From Aestuariimicrobium soli (GTDB lineage: Bacteria; Actinomycetota; Actinomycetes; Propionibacteriales; Propionibacteriaceae): 64,000 nt of DNA. The notes beneath the pieces are model-generated. The model made no database searches. It worked only from the letters and a program-made list of their open reading frames with translations, and was not told where the DNA came from. The stretch's first letter is position 1. The number at the start of each line of letters is the position of its first letter. The position numbers and the translations under genes were made by a program. Of the stretch, positions 1 through 8,403 are shown in pieces. Where the stretch lies: the NCBI RefSeq assembly GCF_051192575.1, contig NZ_JBPJSQ010000010.1:23298-87297 (forward strand). The letters are read 5' to 3'.

Positions 1-370
1 CCTGGGCGAGCCCCCGTGGCGCGCTGGCTTCATTCCCCGACCTTCTGGAGGGACGCGCTTCCTGTGTCGTGAGTCCCGTTGAGGGTACCGTCGCGTCAAG
101 AAGCGTTCGAACCAGTCGAAGGAGACTCGCGAACATGGCCGTTTCGTGGCTGATTACTGCGATGTATCGGAGGGCGGCTGACTCGACTGGCTCGGGGGTC
201 GTGGTGGCCTCATCTACTTCCCCCCGCATCGTGGGCACCGCGGGTGTCACGTACTATGTGCCGGCGGGCACGCCGCCTGTTTGCGTCACTAACTCTGAGT
301 ACAAGGCTGTTGCCAGCATCGGATCGCTGGACTCCGTCGAGAGTGGTTGGATTCCAGTCACCTGCGCGTC
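1..370. other. window-edge region without a confident gene
   Basis: I see no convincing complete gene here. A short frame on the + strand is open from the left edge (base 2) to a TGA at 80-82 and reads ...GFIPRPSGGTRF..., which could be the tail of a gene cut by the window boundary. The rest has less biased codon use than the genes to the right, and short frames on both strands show no family features. Confidence 0.3.
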
Positions 371-703
371 ATGAAACATCAGCGAGACCCGCGGCTGCCG
401 TCTCCGGAGTGCAGATCCGTCGACGATGTGCGTGATGTCGTGCGCGACGAGCGGCATCCTATCCTGCGAGTCACTCATTGGCGCACGGTGGCACCACCCA
501 GCCAACCCGGAGCCGCCGTGGCGAGGTGGGTCGAGGTTGCCTACGACTTCCACCATGCCGACATCGCCGACGTGCTCGAATGGATCGATGCCCAACCGGT
601 GGGCGACCCGGACGACGTCTGGCAGGTGACCGCCCTGGTGGGGCCCGAAGGAAGACGGACCGCCCTGCCGCTGCTCGGGTTCGACCCGTACGACCTGCTC
701 TGA
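371..703 (+). CDS. hypothetical protein, 110 aa
   Basis: I do not recognise this protein. It is soluble-looking, with no signal peptide or membrane segment, and acidic in the second half (segments such as HHADIADVLEW and PVGDPDDVWQV). Third codon positions are strongly G/C, as in true genes here, and the product ends at a natural TGA with the hydrophobic tail LPLLGFDPYDLL. The ATG at 371 is preferred over an in-frame TTG at 347 because nothing upstream supports the longer form. The neighbour downstream is convergent. Confidence 0.5.
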   Translation: MKHQRDPRLPSPECRSVDDVRDVVRDERHPILRVTHWRTVAPPSQPGAAVARWVEVAYDFHHADIADVLEWIDAQPVGDPDDVWQVTALVGPEGRRTALPLLGFDPYDLL

Positions 704-748
704 GCTGTTTCTCCACGGTCGCGAGGCCGGTCGTCTCACGGAGGGCGC

Positions 749-1324
749 TCAGGCCTCCAGGGCGAACCCGCCCGTCCAGCCGATCTTCTCCCCGACGGCC
801 AGCGTGAGTTGCAGGAAGCCGATGGCTTCCAACTCGCGGGCCCGCGACAGGGCGCCGGCATCGATGGCATTGAGACCGGCCGACTTCACGGCGTCGACCA
901 GCTGGGCCTTGGCGTCGGCGTCATCACCAGCCACCAGCACCGTGGTCGTCTGCGAGCCCACCTTGCCGCTGGCCAGGGTGGCGGCGAAGTTGGTGTTGAA
1001 GGCCTTCAGCACCTTCGCGGTGGGCAGTGCCTTCTGCAGTTCGGAGGCCGCGCTGCCGTCGGCCGGGGTGACCAGCGAGTCGAAGGTGGAGAAGTCCAGC
1101 GGGTTGGTGATGTCGACGACCGTGCGACCAGCGAGCTGATCCCCGTGGCTGGCGACGATCGCGGCCAGGGCGGGGTGGGGAACGGCCAGCACCACGAGGT
1201 CGCCCTCGATGGTGACGTCGGCATCACTCGAGCCGATGTGCTGGATGGAGGCCCCGCTGCGGGCGAGCACCCCCGCGATGGCCTGGCCCATGTTGCCGTT
1301 GCCGAAGATGGTGATGGTGATCAT
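749..1324 (-). CDS. NADPH-dependent F420 reductase-like oxidoreductase, 191 aa
   Basis: The 191-aa protein opens with a Rossmann dinucleotide-binding motif GNGNMG (residues 8-13) after a beta strand (ITITIF). It then carries VVDITNPLDFS and KVLKAFNTNF, which are typical of the F420H2:NADP+ oxidoreductase-like (NPD) family. By family, it probably transfers hydride between NAD(P) and a cofactor or small substrate in the cytoplasm. Whether it uses F420 cannot be decided from sequence alone. The ATG at 1324 is chosen because the nucleotide-binding strand begins at residue 2, whereas the 15 residues encoded further upstream are Arg-rich and not family-like. It is a single gene, convergent with the hypothetical gene to the left. 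Confidence 0.72.
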   Translation of the reverse strand: MITITIFGNGNMGQAIAGVLARSGASIQHIGSSDADVTIEGDLVVLAVPHPALAAIVASHGDQLAGRTVVDITNPLDFSTFDSLVTPADGSAASELQKALPTAKVLKAFNTNFAATLASGKVGSQTTTVLVAGDDADAKAQLVDAVKSAGLNAIDAGALSRARELEAIGFLQLTLAVGEKIGWTGGFALEA

Positions 1325-1453
1325 TTTTTCACGCTTTCGTATCCTGGCCGCCCGAAGGTGGGCTTCCACCCGTCACAACGCGACGGGTGACCGCGATGTT
1401 CCGGCGCGACCCTGGTCGACCGGCCCGACCCCAGCCCGCCCTAGTCTCGACCC

Positions 1454-2334
1454 ATGAGCGCACCAGGCTGGTACCCCGACCCTGCGGGGTCCGGGGGAGT
1501 CCGGCACTGGGACGGTGACCGCTGGGGCACCGAGGTTCGCCCCGCTCCCGACCCATCCCGGACGACGGCCGGCCTTGGCGGTGGCGGTGGAGGCAAGCCC
1601 GGCGGCAAGGGTTGGGTGGCGGTGGTCGTGGTCGCCCTGGTCGTCGTCGCCGTCGTGGTGATCGCGCTGCAGCAGCGTCGCGGCACGACCCTCACCGAGG
1701 ACACCAACTCGTCCACCCCGACCGTCTCGCAGTGGGACGAGTCCAGTTCCCCGACCTCGGGACCCACGAAGCCTCCGCCGACGCTCAACCCCACCGGGGC
1801 GCGCGAGCGGTCCTGCGAGAACCTCACCGGTTCCTCCCCCCAGCAGACCGGCGACCGGGTGTCGTCCGGCGGGCTGAGCTTTCCGGCGGCACCGGGGTGG
1901 CGGCGCTACTCCGACCGGCGGCTGCCGTTCGCGAAGAACGCGGCCGGGCTGTACGTCTCGCACCCCGAGGAGAAGCTCGGCTGGGCTTCGAGCATGGCCG
2001 TCGCCCAGGTGAACATGCCCGAGGGGTACCCGGGCAGCTCGACGGCCGCCACCCGCATCGCCCAGTGTCTGGTGACCAGCTCGTTCTACACGTCGGTCGA
2101 CGTCACTCTGACCGACGTCACCACCGAGCCGATCGATCTGGCAGGCACCCCGGCACGCGGCTTCGGGCCACCATCCGCTTCGACGACGATCGCCTGATCA
2201 CCAAGGCGACGGCCATGAACGTCATCGTGGTCGACACTCCCGAGCCGACGGTGTTCATCGGGCTGGTGAAGTCAGAGGCCGCCCCGCAGATGCGCGATCT
2301 CGAGGCCGCCATCGCCGGACTGCGGGTCGGTTGA
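1454..2334 (+). pseudogene. DUF2510 membrane-anchored protein, apparent one-base frameshift
   Basis: Residues 5-24 form a DUF2510 motif (GWYPDPAGSGGVRHWDGDRW), followed by a Gly-rich linker, one membrane span (about 53-73) and a Ser/Thr/Pro-rich stalk leading to an extracellular domain. The initial frame stops at 2197 with an unlikely tail. From about 2165 the next frame continues sensibly (ATIRFDDDR, then TEP-TVFIGLVKSE) to TGA at 2332-2334. Adding one G to the GGG run at 2165-2167 would restore a single frame, so the break is either a sequencing/assembly error or a recent inactivation. A TAGTCT -10 hexamer at 1442-1447 lies 6 nt before the ATG, suggesting a leaderless transcript. Confidence 0.65.
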
Positions 2335-2373
2335 TGCCGTCCGCGGGCGTGGCGTGGCTATTCTGAGCCTTCT

Positions 2374-2979
2374 ATGACCCTCAGTTCCCGCCTGTGGCGA
2401 ACCCTGCGCCAGTTCGTCCGATTCGGCCTCGTCGGTGGCAGCGGAGTGGTCGTCAACCTCGCCGTCGCCGTCGTGATGCACAAGGCCCACGGCGGCACCC
2501 AGCACGGCAACGACCCCGTCTGGGCCATCCCCGGCACCGCGTTCAACGTGCGCTTCCGCCACGTCGTGTGGATCGTCGCCTTCCTCGTGGCGAACCTGTG
2601 GAACTTCCAGCTCAACCGCTCCTGGACCTTCAAGTCGGCCAAGCACTCGCGCTGGTGGAAGGAGTTCTGGCCGTTCCTGGCCGTCGGCAGCGTCGCGGCC
2701 GGAGCGGGCCTGTTCATCCTCACCGCGTTCACCCACACCGGCTCGCCGATCTACCTGCCCGACCCGTTCTTCAACGAGACCAAGGGCATTCACTCCCGCG
2801 AGTACTGGGCCCAACTGCTGACCATCGTCGTCACCATGCCCATCAACTTCCTCGTCAACAAGGTGTGGACCTTCCGGGCGGTCCGCGGGCACCATGCCGA
2901 GCTGGCCACCGTGCCCCTGACCGACGCCGAGCAGGCGCGCGCCGAACAGACGAACGTCACCGAGACCACGGGCAGCTGA
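2374..2979 (+). CDS. GtrA family membrane protein, 201 aa
   Basis: This 201-aa integral membrane protein has four hydrophobic spans (roughly 15-36, 66-84, 101-121 and 144-165). It shows GtrA family features: RFGLVGGSGVVVNL at the start, NFQLNRSWTF in the middle and NFLVNKVWTF after the last span. Relatives move or anchor polyprenyl-linked sugars for cell-surface polysaccharides, and the substrate here is unknown. The middle loop is longer than usual (HGGTQHGNDP region and the PDPFFNETKG segment). Its TGA overlaps the ATG of smc by one base (TGATG), so the two genes are likely translationally coupled although no functional link is known. Confidence 0.8.
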   Translation: MTLSSRLWRTLRQFVRFGLVGGSGVVVNLAVAVVMHKAHGGTQHGNDPVWAIPGTAFNVRFRHVVWIVAFLVANLWNFQLNRSWTFKSAKHSRWWKEFWPFLAVGSVAAGAGLFILTAFTHTGSPIYLPDPFFNETKGIHSREYWAQLLTIVVTMPINFLVNKVWTFRAVRGHHAELATVPLTDAEQARAEQTNVTETTGS

Positions 2980-5900
2980 TGTATCTCAAGTCACTCACCC
3001 TGCGCGGGTTCAAGTCGTTCGCCTCGGCGACGACGCTGAACTTCGAGCCCGGAGTGACCTGTGTGGTGGGGCCCAACGGGTCGGGCAAGTCGAACGTCGT
3101 CGACGCGCTCAGCTGGGTGATGGGGGAGCAGGGCGCCAAGAGCCTGCGCGGCGGCAAGATGGAGGACGTCATCTTCGCCGGCACCTCGGGGCGGGCTCCG
3201 CTGGGCCGGGCCGAGGTCGTCCTCACCATCGACAACACCGACGGTGCCCTGCCGATCGACTACACCGAAGTGACGATCTCGCGCACGATGTTCCGCTCCG
3301 GCGGTTCGGAGTACTCCATCAACGGCAATCCGGCCCGCCTGCTCGACGTGCAGGAACTGCTCAGCGACTCCGGGATCGGCCGTGAGATGCACGTGATCGT
3401 GGGTCAGGGGCAGCTCGACACGATTCTGCAGGCGACCCCCGAGATCAGGCGTGGCTTCATCGAAGAGGCCGCAGGCGTGCTCAAGCACCGCAAGCGCAAG
3501 GAGAAGGCGCTCCGCAAGCTCGAGTCGACGGCCGCCAACCTGCACCGCCTCAATGACCTGATCGCTGAACTGCGCCGCCAACTCAAACCGCTGGGCCGCC
3601 AGGCCGAGGTCGCCCGGAAGGCGGCCGTCATCCAGGCCGAGGTGCGCGATGCCCGTGCGCGCCTGCTGGCCGACGACCTCACCCAACTGCAGGAGTCCCT
3701 GGCCGGCGACCTGGCCGACGAACGCGCCGCCGAAGAGGCGAAGTGGTCGGCCGAGCAGGCCCACCAGCGCGCTCAGCGGGCTGAGGCCGAGGCCGAGGCG
3801 GCCGTCGCCGAGGCGAACCCACGACTGAGCGCCGCGCAGGAGAACTGGTACGCCCTGGCCGCCCTGCGCGAGCGCCTGCAGACGACCATGTCGATCGCCG
3901 CCGAGCGCATGCGCAATGCCGACGCCCAGCCAGAACTCGGACGAGGGGGCCGCGACCCCGAGACCCTCGAGATCGAGGCGCGGCAGGTGCGGGACGAGGA
4001 GTCGTCCCTGCGCGAGGAGGTCGCTCGACTGACCGACGAGCTGACGCTGGCCACCACCCGCAAGACCGCCGCCGAGAACCTGCAGGCCGAGGCCGACAAG
4101 GCGTGGAACGCCCAACTGCGAGCCATCGCCGACCGGCGCGAGGGGGTGGCCCGGCTGACCGGCCAGGTGAACGCGTTGCGCTCGCGGCTGGACGCCTCGT
4201 CCGAGGAGGTCGAACGACTCGAGGCACGACGCAATGATGCCGGGGTCCGTGCCGAGACGGCCCGCGCCGAATACGCCAAACTCGAACAGCAACTCGCCGG
4301 GCTCTCCGACGGCGAGTCGGGGCTCGATCTGGCCTACGAACAGGCGGCCGACGAGGTCGAACGACACACCGTCACGGTCGACGAGCTGCGCCGTAGTCAG
4401 GCCGACCTCACCCAGACCAGGCATGCCCAGGGCGCCCGGCTCGACGCCCTGCGCCTGGGACTCGAACGCAAGGATGCCAATGCCGCCCTCGTCGCCGCGG
4501 GCGATGCCGTCAGCGGGGTGCTCGGTCAGGTGGCCGCGCTCGTCACCGTTGCCCCGGGTTGGCAGACCGCCGCGTCGGCCGCGCTGGGTGCGGCCAGCGA
4601 GGGCGTGGCCGTCACCGGTGTCGACGCGGCAGTCGGGGCCGTCGAGCACCTGAAGGCCGAAGATCTGGGCCGGGCTGGCCTGCTGGTCGGCGGAGCCACC
4701 ACCACCAGGGACGACTGGCCCGAGCTACCCGCCGGCACCCGATGGCTCGCCGACCTGGTCACCGTCGACGATCAGCTGGCCGGATCGTTCGTCCGCCTGC
4801 TCGACCGCGTCGCGGCGGTGGACGACCTGGCCGCCGCTCGGGCACTGGTGGCCAGGGAACCGTCGGTGACGGCGGTCACCCGCGAGGGCGATCTGGTCTC
4901 GCGTTGGTACGTGGCCGGCGGATCGGGGCGCCAGCCGGGGCTCATCGAGCTGCAGGCCGCCGTCGACGAGACCGAGTCGTCCTTGGCCGAGTCGAACCAC
5001 CAGCTCGAACGGGTGGCGTTCGAGCTGCAACGGGCCACGGCCGAACTGGAGCAGGCGTCGGCCACGGCCGAGGCCACCCTCGAACGCCTGCACGAGTCCG
5101 ACGCCCACCTGTCGTCGATCACCGAACAACTTGGCTCCCTCGCGCAGCGGCAGCGGGAGGCCAGGGCCGAGGCGGAGCGGCTCACCCAGTCGATCGACCA
5201 GGCCCACGGGTCGCGGGGGTCCGACACCGAGGCGCTCGCCGAACTCGAGGCCCGGCTCGAGCTGGCCGCCAGCGAGACCGATCTCGCCGAGCCCGACCCG
5301 ACCGAACGCGACACCCGCGCGGCCGAGGCCAGGCTGGCCCGGCAGACCGAACTCGATGCCCGGCTGGCCCTGCGCACCGCCGAGGAGAAGGCCAAGGCGC
5401 TCGCCGGCCGAGCCGACTCCCTGAGTCGCGCGGCCTCGCACGAGCGGCAGGCCCGGGCCAAGGCGCTGGCCCGCGCCGAGCAGCTGCGCCGAGAGGCAGG
5501 TGCTGCCCGCTGCGTGCACGAGGCGGCCCAGTGGCTGGTGGGCCAGGTCGACCGGGCGCGCGAGCTGGCCACGGCCGACCGCTCCGCCGCCGAACGCGAC
5601 CGTGCGGCCGCCGAGGCGGCACTGGGAGTGGCCCGCCGTGAGGCCCGTGAGGCCAGCCGTGCCCTCGACGAGGTCGTGCAGGGGGCGCACCGCGGCCAAC
5701 TCAACCGCATCGAACTGCGCATGCGCATCGAGCAACTCGAAGAGAAGGCGATGGCCGAGTTGGGTCTGGAGGCCGACGCCCTCGTGGCCGACTTCGGGCC
5801 GGAGCAGCGCGTGCCCGTGCTCGTCCGTGACGATGGACGACCCGTCGACCCCGACTCCGATGACCCCGCTCCCTACGTGCGCGAACAGCAGGAGAAGCGC

Positions 5901-6539
5901 CTGCGGGCGGCGACGCGCAACCTCGAACTGCTCGGCCGGGTCAACCCGCTGGCGCTCGAGGAGTTCGACGCGATGCAGGAGCGGCACCAGTTCCTGGCCG
6001 AGCAGTTGGACGACCTCAAGCGCACCCGCGCCGACCTGGCCGAGATCATCGACGAGGTCGACGCCCGCGTCGAACAGGTCTTCGCCGAGGCCTACCGCGA
6101 CGTCGAAGAGGCCTTCGAGCACGTCTTCTCGCGGCTGTTCCCCGGCGGCGAGGGACGGCTGGTGCTGACCGAACCGGGGCAGTGGTTGACCACCGGTGTC
6201 GAGGTCGAGGCGCGCCCGGCCGGCAAGAAGGTCAAGCGACTGTCGCTGCTGTCGGGTGGCGAGCGGTCGCTGGTGGCTGTCGCGTTCCTGGTCAGCCTGT
6301 TCATGGCCAGGCCGAGCCCGTTCTACATCCTCGATGAGGTCGAGGCGGCCCTCGACGACACCAATCTCGGACGACTCCTGGGCATCTACGAGGAACTGCG
6401 CGAGAACTCCCAGCTGCTGGTGATCACGCACCAGAAGCGCACCATGGAGATCGCCGACGCCCTCTATGGGGTGACCATGCGTGGCGACGGGGTTTCGACG
6501 GTGGTCTCGCAACGGCTGAGGGAGTCCGTCGACGCCTGA
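2979..6539 (+). CDS. smc: chromosome segregation protein SMC, 1186 aa
   Basis: SMC is the ATPase of the bacterial condensin complex that compacts and segregates the chromosome. The 1186-aa length is normal. The N-terminal head has Walker A GPNGSGKS at residues 31-38. Long Ala/Glu/Arg-rich coiled-coil arms flank a hinge at about 505-660 (the GVLGQVAALV to VTREGDLVSRWYVAGGSG stretch). The C-terminal head has the ABC signature LSGGERS near residue 1091 and Walker B YILDEVEAALDD near 1115. The start is the ATG overlapping the GtrA stop, giving the family-typical MYLKSLTLRGFKSFA. The ScpA/ScpB partners are not in the window. In actinobacteria smc commonly lies near ftsY, as it does here. Confidence 0.97.
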   Translation: MYLKSLTLRGFKSFASATTLNFEPGVTCVVGPNGSGKSNVVDALSWVMGEQGAKSLRGGKMEDVIFAGTSGRAPLGRAEVVLTIDNTDGALPIDYTEVTISRTMFRSGGSEYSINGNPARLLDVQELLSDSGIGREMHVIVGQGQLDTILQATPEIRRGFIEEAAGVLKHRKRKEKALRKLESTAANLHRLNDLIAELRRQLKPLGRQAEVARKAAVIQAEVRDARARLLADDLTQLQESLAGDLADERAAEEAKWSAEQAHQRAQRAEAEAEAAVAEANPRLSAAQENWYALAALRERLQTTMSIAAERMRNADAQPELGRGGRDPETLEIEARQVRDEESSLREEVARLTDELTLATTRKTAAENLQAEADKAWNAQLRAIADRREGVARLTGQVNALRSRLDASSEEVERLEARRNDAGVRAETARAEYAKLEQQLAGLSDGESGLDLAYEQAADEVERHTVTVDELRRSQADLTQTRHAQGARLDALRLGLERKDANAALVAAGDAVSGVLGQVAALVTVAPGWQTAASAALGAASEGVAVTGVDAAVGAVEHLKAEDLGRAGLLVGGATTTRDDWPELPAGTRWLADLVTVDDQLAGSFVRLLDRVAAVDDLAAARALVAREPSVTAVTREGDLVSRWYVAGGSGRQPGLIELQAAVDETESSLAESNHQLERVAFELQRATAELEQASATAEATLERLHESDAHLSSITEQLGSLAQRQREARAEAERLTQSIDQAHGSRGSDTEALAELEARLELAASETDLAEPDPTERDTRAAEARLARQTELDARLALRTAEEKAKALAGRADSLSRAASHERQARAKALARAEQLRREAGAARCVHEAAQWLVGQVDRARELATADRSAAERDRAAAEAALGVARREAREASRALDEVVQGAHRGQLNRIELRMRIEQLEEKAMAELGLEADALVADFGPEQRVPVLVRDDGRPVDPDSDDPAPYVREQQEKRLRAATRNLELLGRVNPLALEEFDAMQERHQFLAEQLDDLKRTRADLAEIIDEVDARVEQVFAEAYRDVEEAFEHVFSRLFPGGEGRLVLTEPGQWLTTGVEVEARPAGKKVKRLSLLSGGERSLVAVAFLVSLFMARPSPFYILDEVEAALDDTNLGRLLGIYEELRENSQLLVITHQKRTMEIADALYGVTMRGDGVSTVVSQRLRESVDA

Positions 6540-6886
6540 GTGCGCCGCCCTCGGGCAACCCCACGCCCTCCGCGCTCCGCGCTCCACCACGCCACGCCCG
6601 ACACCACGCCCCGCCACGTGGCTTCAGTTGGTGCACATGGCTTCAGCCCTGAACCGAAGCCATGTGCACCAACTGAAGCCAGGTGGGAGCTGGGGCCAAA
6701 AATGACGGTCGTGTCGAGTCGCGAAACGGTGTTTTCCCGAGGCACAATGGTGTCGAGCGATGGCGCTTCCCCTGTCAGCCGTCGCGGCGATCGGGTGCGG
6801 TTCACGGACCGTCTCCCGACTGGGGTTGCGTGCGCGCTCGCACTTGCTCGAAGCACGGCCCGCCCAACCTCCTGGAAGGAACTCCG
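6540..6886. other. intergenic region smc to small membrane gene
   Basis: This 347-bp stretch has no convincing gene, although open frames cross it. It contains a near-perfect long inverted repeat (annotated separately) and, further right, two copies of GTGTCGAG. The end has a usable Shine-Dalgarno sequence (GGAAGGA) for the gene at 6887. No clear promoter was identified. Confidence 0.5.
6614..6686. repeat. long intergenic palindrome, 26-bp perfect arms
   Basis: Arms 6619-6644 and 6656-6681 are perfectly complementary, with an 11-nt loop (AGCCCTGAACC). After one G/G mismatch the pairing continues for 4 bp (CCAC at 6614-6617 with GTGG at 6683-6686). There is no T tract, so a simple rho-independent terminator is not the obvious reading. 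Alternatives are an mRNA-end structure for smc or a DNA-level element. Confidence 0.8.
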
Positions 6887-7090
6887 GTGACCCTCGCCGC
6901 CGCCATCGTCATCACTCTCGCCGTCGTCCTCGGGTGCGCCGTCGCCGCCATGGTGGCCTTCGGCCTGCGCCGCAATGCCGTCGCCGACGAGGGCGTGCGC
7001 GGCCAGTTCGCCGATCTCGGGCGTCACCTCAACGGTGATGCCGAGGTGCCCGAGAAGTTCGCCCAGCTGGTGGCCCGCACCAGCAACTGA
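6887..7090 (+). CDS. small single-pass membrane protein, 67 aa
   Basis: The 67-aa protein has one N-terminal membrane span (about residues 4-27, AAIVITLAVVLGCAVAAMVAFGL is its core), a basic RRN stop-transfer and a short cytoplasmic tail ending KFAQLVARTSN. I do not recognise a family. The GTG start is supported by the GGAAGGA ribosome-binding site a few bases upstream. An in-frame extension further upstream runs through the palindromic intergenic DNA and is unlikely to be translated. The gene lies on the same strand as smc and ftsY. Confidence 0.6.
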   Translation: MTLAAAIVITLAVVLGCAVAAMVAFGLRRNAVADEGVRGQFADLGRHLNGDAEVPEKFAQLVARTSN

Positions 7091-7165
7091 GGCAGAGGTC
7101 ACCCGCCACCGACCCGAACCGTCGTCCCGAACAAGGGTCGGGGCGGTCGGCCCTAGGATGAGGTC

Positions 7166-8356
7166 GTGCCCACAGACCTGACGCTCATCTTCTGGATCAT
7201 CCTCGGTGTCGTGCTGGCGGCTGCTGCCGTCGGCATCGTCGTCGCCCTGCGCGGGCGCAAGCAACTGCCGCCGGCACCGCAGACCACCGAACTCGAGCCC
7301 CGCCCAGACGAGTCGGCCGAGCCGACCCAGCCCGAGACCTCCCAGCCCGAAAGCGCCCAGCCCGAGGCCCAGACCCCAGAACCCAGCGAGCCCGAAACGG
7401 CTCAGCCGGAGGCTCCCGCCCGCGACCAGATCGAGGCACCGGCCTCGCGTCTCGCCCGGCTGCGGCGTCGCCTCGCTGGTTCGAACAATGCCCTCGCCCG
7501 CGGCCTGGCCGACCTGCTCAGTCGTGACCGGATCGACGAGGACACATGGGACGACTTCGAGATGACCCTGATCAGCTCCGACCTGGGCGTGGGCCCGACC
7601 ACGGAGCTGACCGACAAGCTGCGCCAGGAGCTCGCCATCGACGGGGTCAGCGACCCCGCCAAGGCGCGCGAGACCCTGCGCCGGGAGCTCGTCCGACTGG
7701 TCGACCCGAGCCTCGATCGCAGCCTGCACGTCACCGGTGCCGACGGCAACCCGGGCGTCGTGATGGTGGTCGGTGTCAACGGCACCGGCAAGACCACCAC
7801 CGTGGGCAAGTTGGCCCGCGTGCTGGTGGCCGACGACCAGCGGGTGCTGCTGGGAGCGGCCGACACCTTCCGTGCCGCCGCCGCCGAGCAACTCACCACG
7901 TGGGGCGAGCGGGTCGGGGTCGACACGGTTCGCGGGCCCGAGGGCGCCGATCCGGCCTCGGTCGCCTTCGACGCCGTTGCCAAGGGCGTCGAGGCGGGCG
8001 TCGACACCGTGCTGGTCGACACCGCCGGCCGCCTGCACACCAAGACCGGCCTGATGGACGAGTTGGGCAAGGTCAAGCGCGTCATCGAGAAGAAGGCGCC
8101 CGTCACCGAGGTGCTGCTCGTGCTCGATGCCACCACCGGCCAGAACGGACTCACCCAGGCGCGCATCTTCGCCGAGGTGGTCGACGTCACCGGCATCGTG
8201 CTCACCAAGCTCGACGGCTCCGCCAAGGGCGGCATCGTCGTGCAGGTGCAGCGCGAACTCGGTGTGCCGGTCAAGCTGATCGGGCTGGGGGAGGGCGCGG
8301 ACGACCTGGCGCCCTTCGATGCCGAGGGCTTCGTCGCCGGCCTGCTGGGGGAGTGA
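7166..8356 (+). CDS. ftsY: signal recognition particle receptor FtsY, 396 aa
   Basis: FtsY is the membrane-associated GTPase that receives SRP-ribosome complexes and hands them to the translocon. Residues 6-28 form a membrane anchor, followed by an acidic Pro/Glu/Gln-rich linker with repeated PESAQPE-like units (about 35-95). The NG GTPase domain then has GVNGTGKTT at 203-211, DTAGR at 285-289 and TKLDG at 347-351. The C-terminus LIGLGEGADDLAPFD is diagnostic of the family. The start is GTG, and a TAGGAT hexamer at 7154-7159 sits 6 nt before it, so the mRNA may be leaderless. The partner ffh follows after one intervening gene. Confidence 0.97.
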   Translation: MPTDLTLIFWIILGVVLAAAAVGIVVALRGRKQLPPAPQTTELEPRPDESAEPTQPETSQPESAQPEAQTPEPSEPETAQPEAPARDQIEAPASRLARLRRRLAGSNNALARGLADLLSRDRIDEDTWDDFEMTLISSDLGVGPTTELTDKLRQELAIDGVSDPAKARETLRRELVRLVDPSLDRSLHVTGADGNPGVVMVVGVNGTGKTTTVGKLARVLVADDQRVLLGAADTFRAAAAEQLTTWGERVGVDTVRGPEGADPASVAFDAVAKGVEAGVDTVLVDTAGRLHTKTGLMDELGKVKRVIEKKAPVTEVLLVLDATTGQNGLTQARIFAEVVDVTGIVLTKLDGSAKGGIVVQVQRELGVPVKLIGLGEGADDLAPFDAEGFVAGLLGE

Positions 8357-8403
8357 CCCGACCCCAGCCGAGTGGGGTTGCCGCGCCGACGTAGGTTGTC
8401 GGC

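Noticed and set aside
69..374. A 101-codon frame near the left edge
   Set aside because: The amino-acid composition is not protein-like, codon bias is weak, and there is no ribosome-binding site.
2394..2978. An upstream in-frame extension of smc across the GtrA gene
   Set aside because: GtrA is clearly encoded there in another frame, and the SMC head begins exactly at the ATG at 2979.
4725..6617. A 1.9-kb minus-strand frame opposite smc
   Set aside because: It is a shadow of the coiled-coil region with no recognisable domain.
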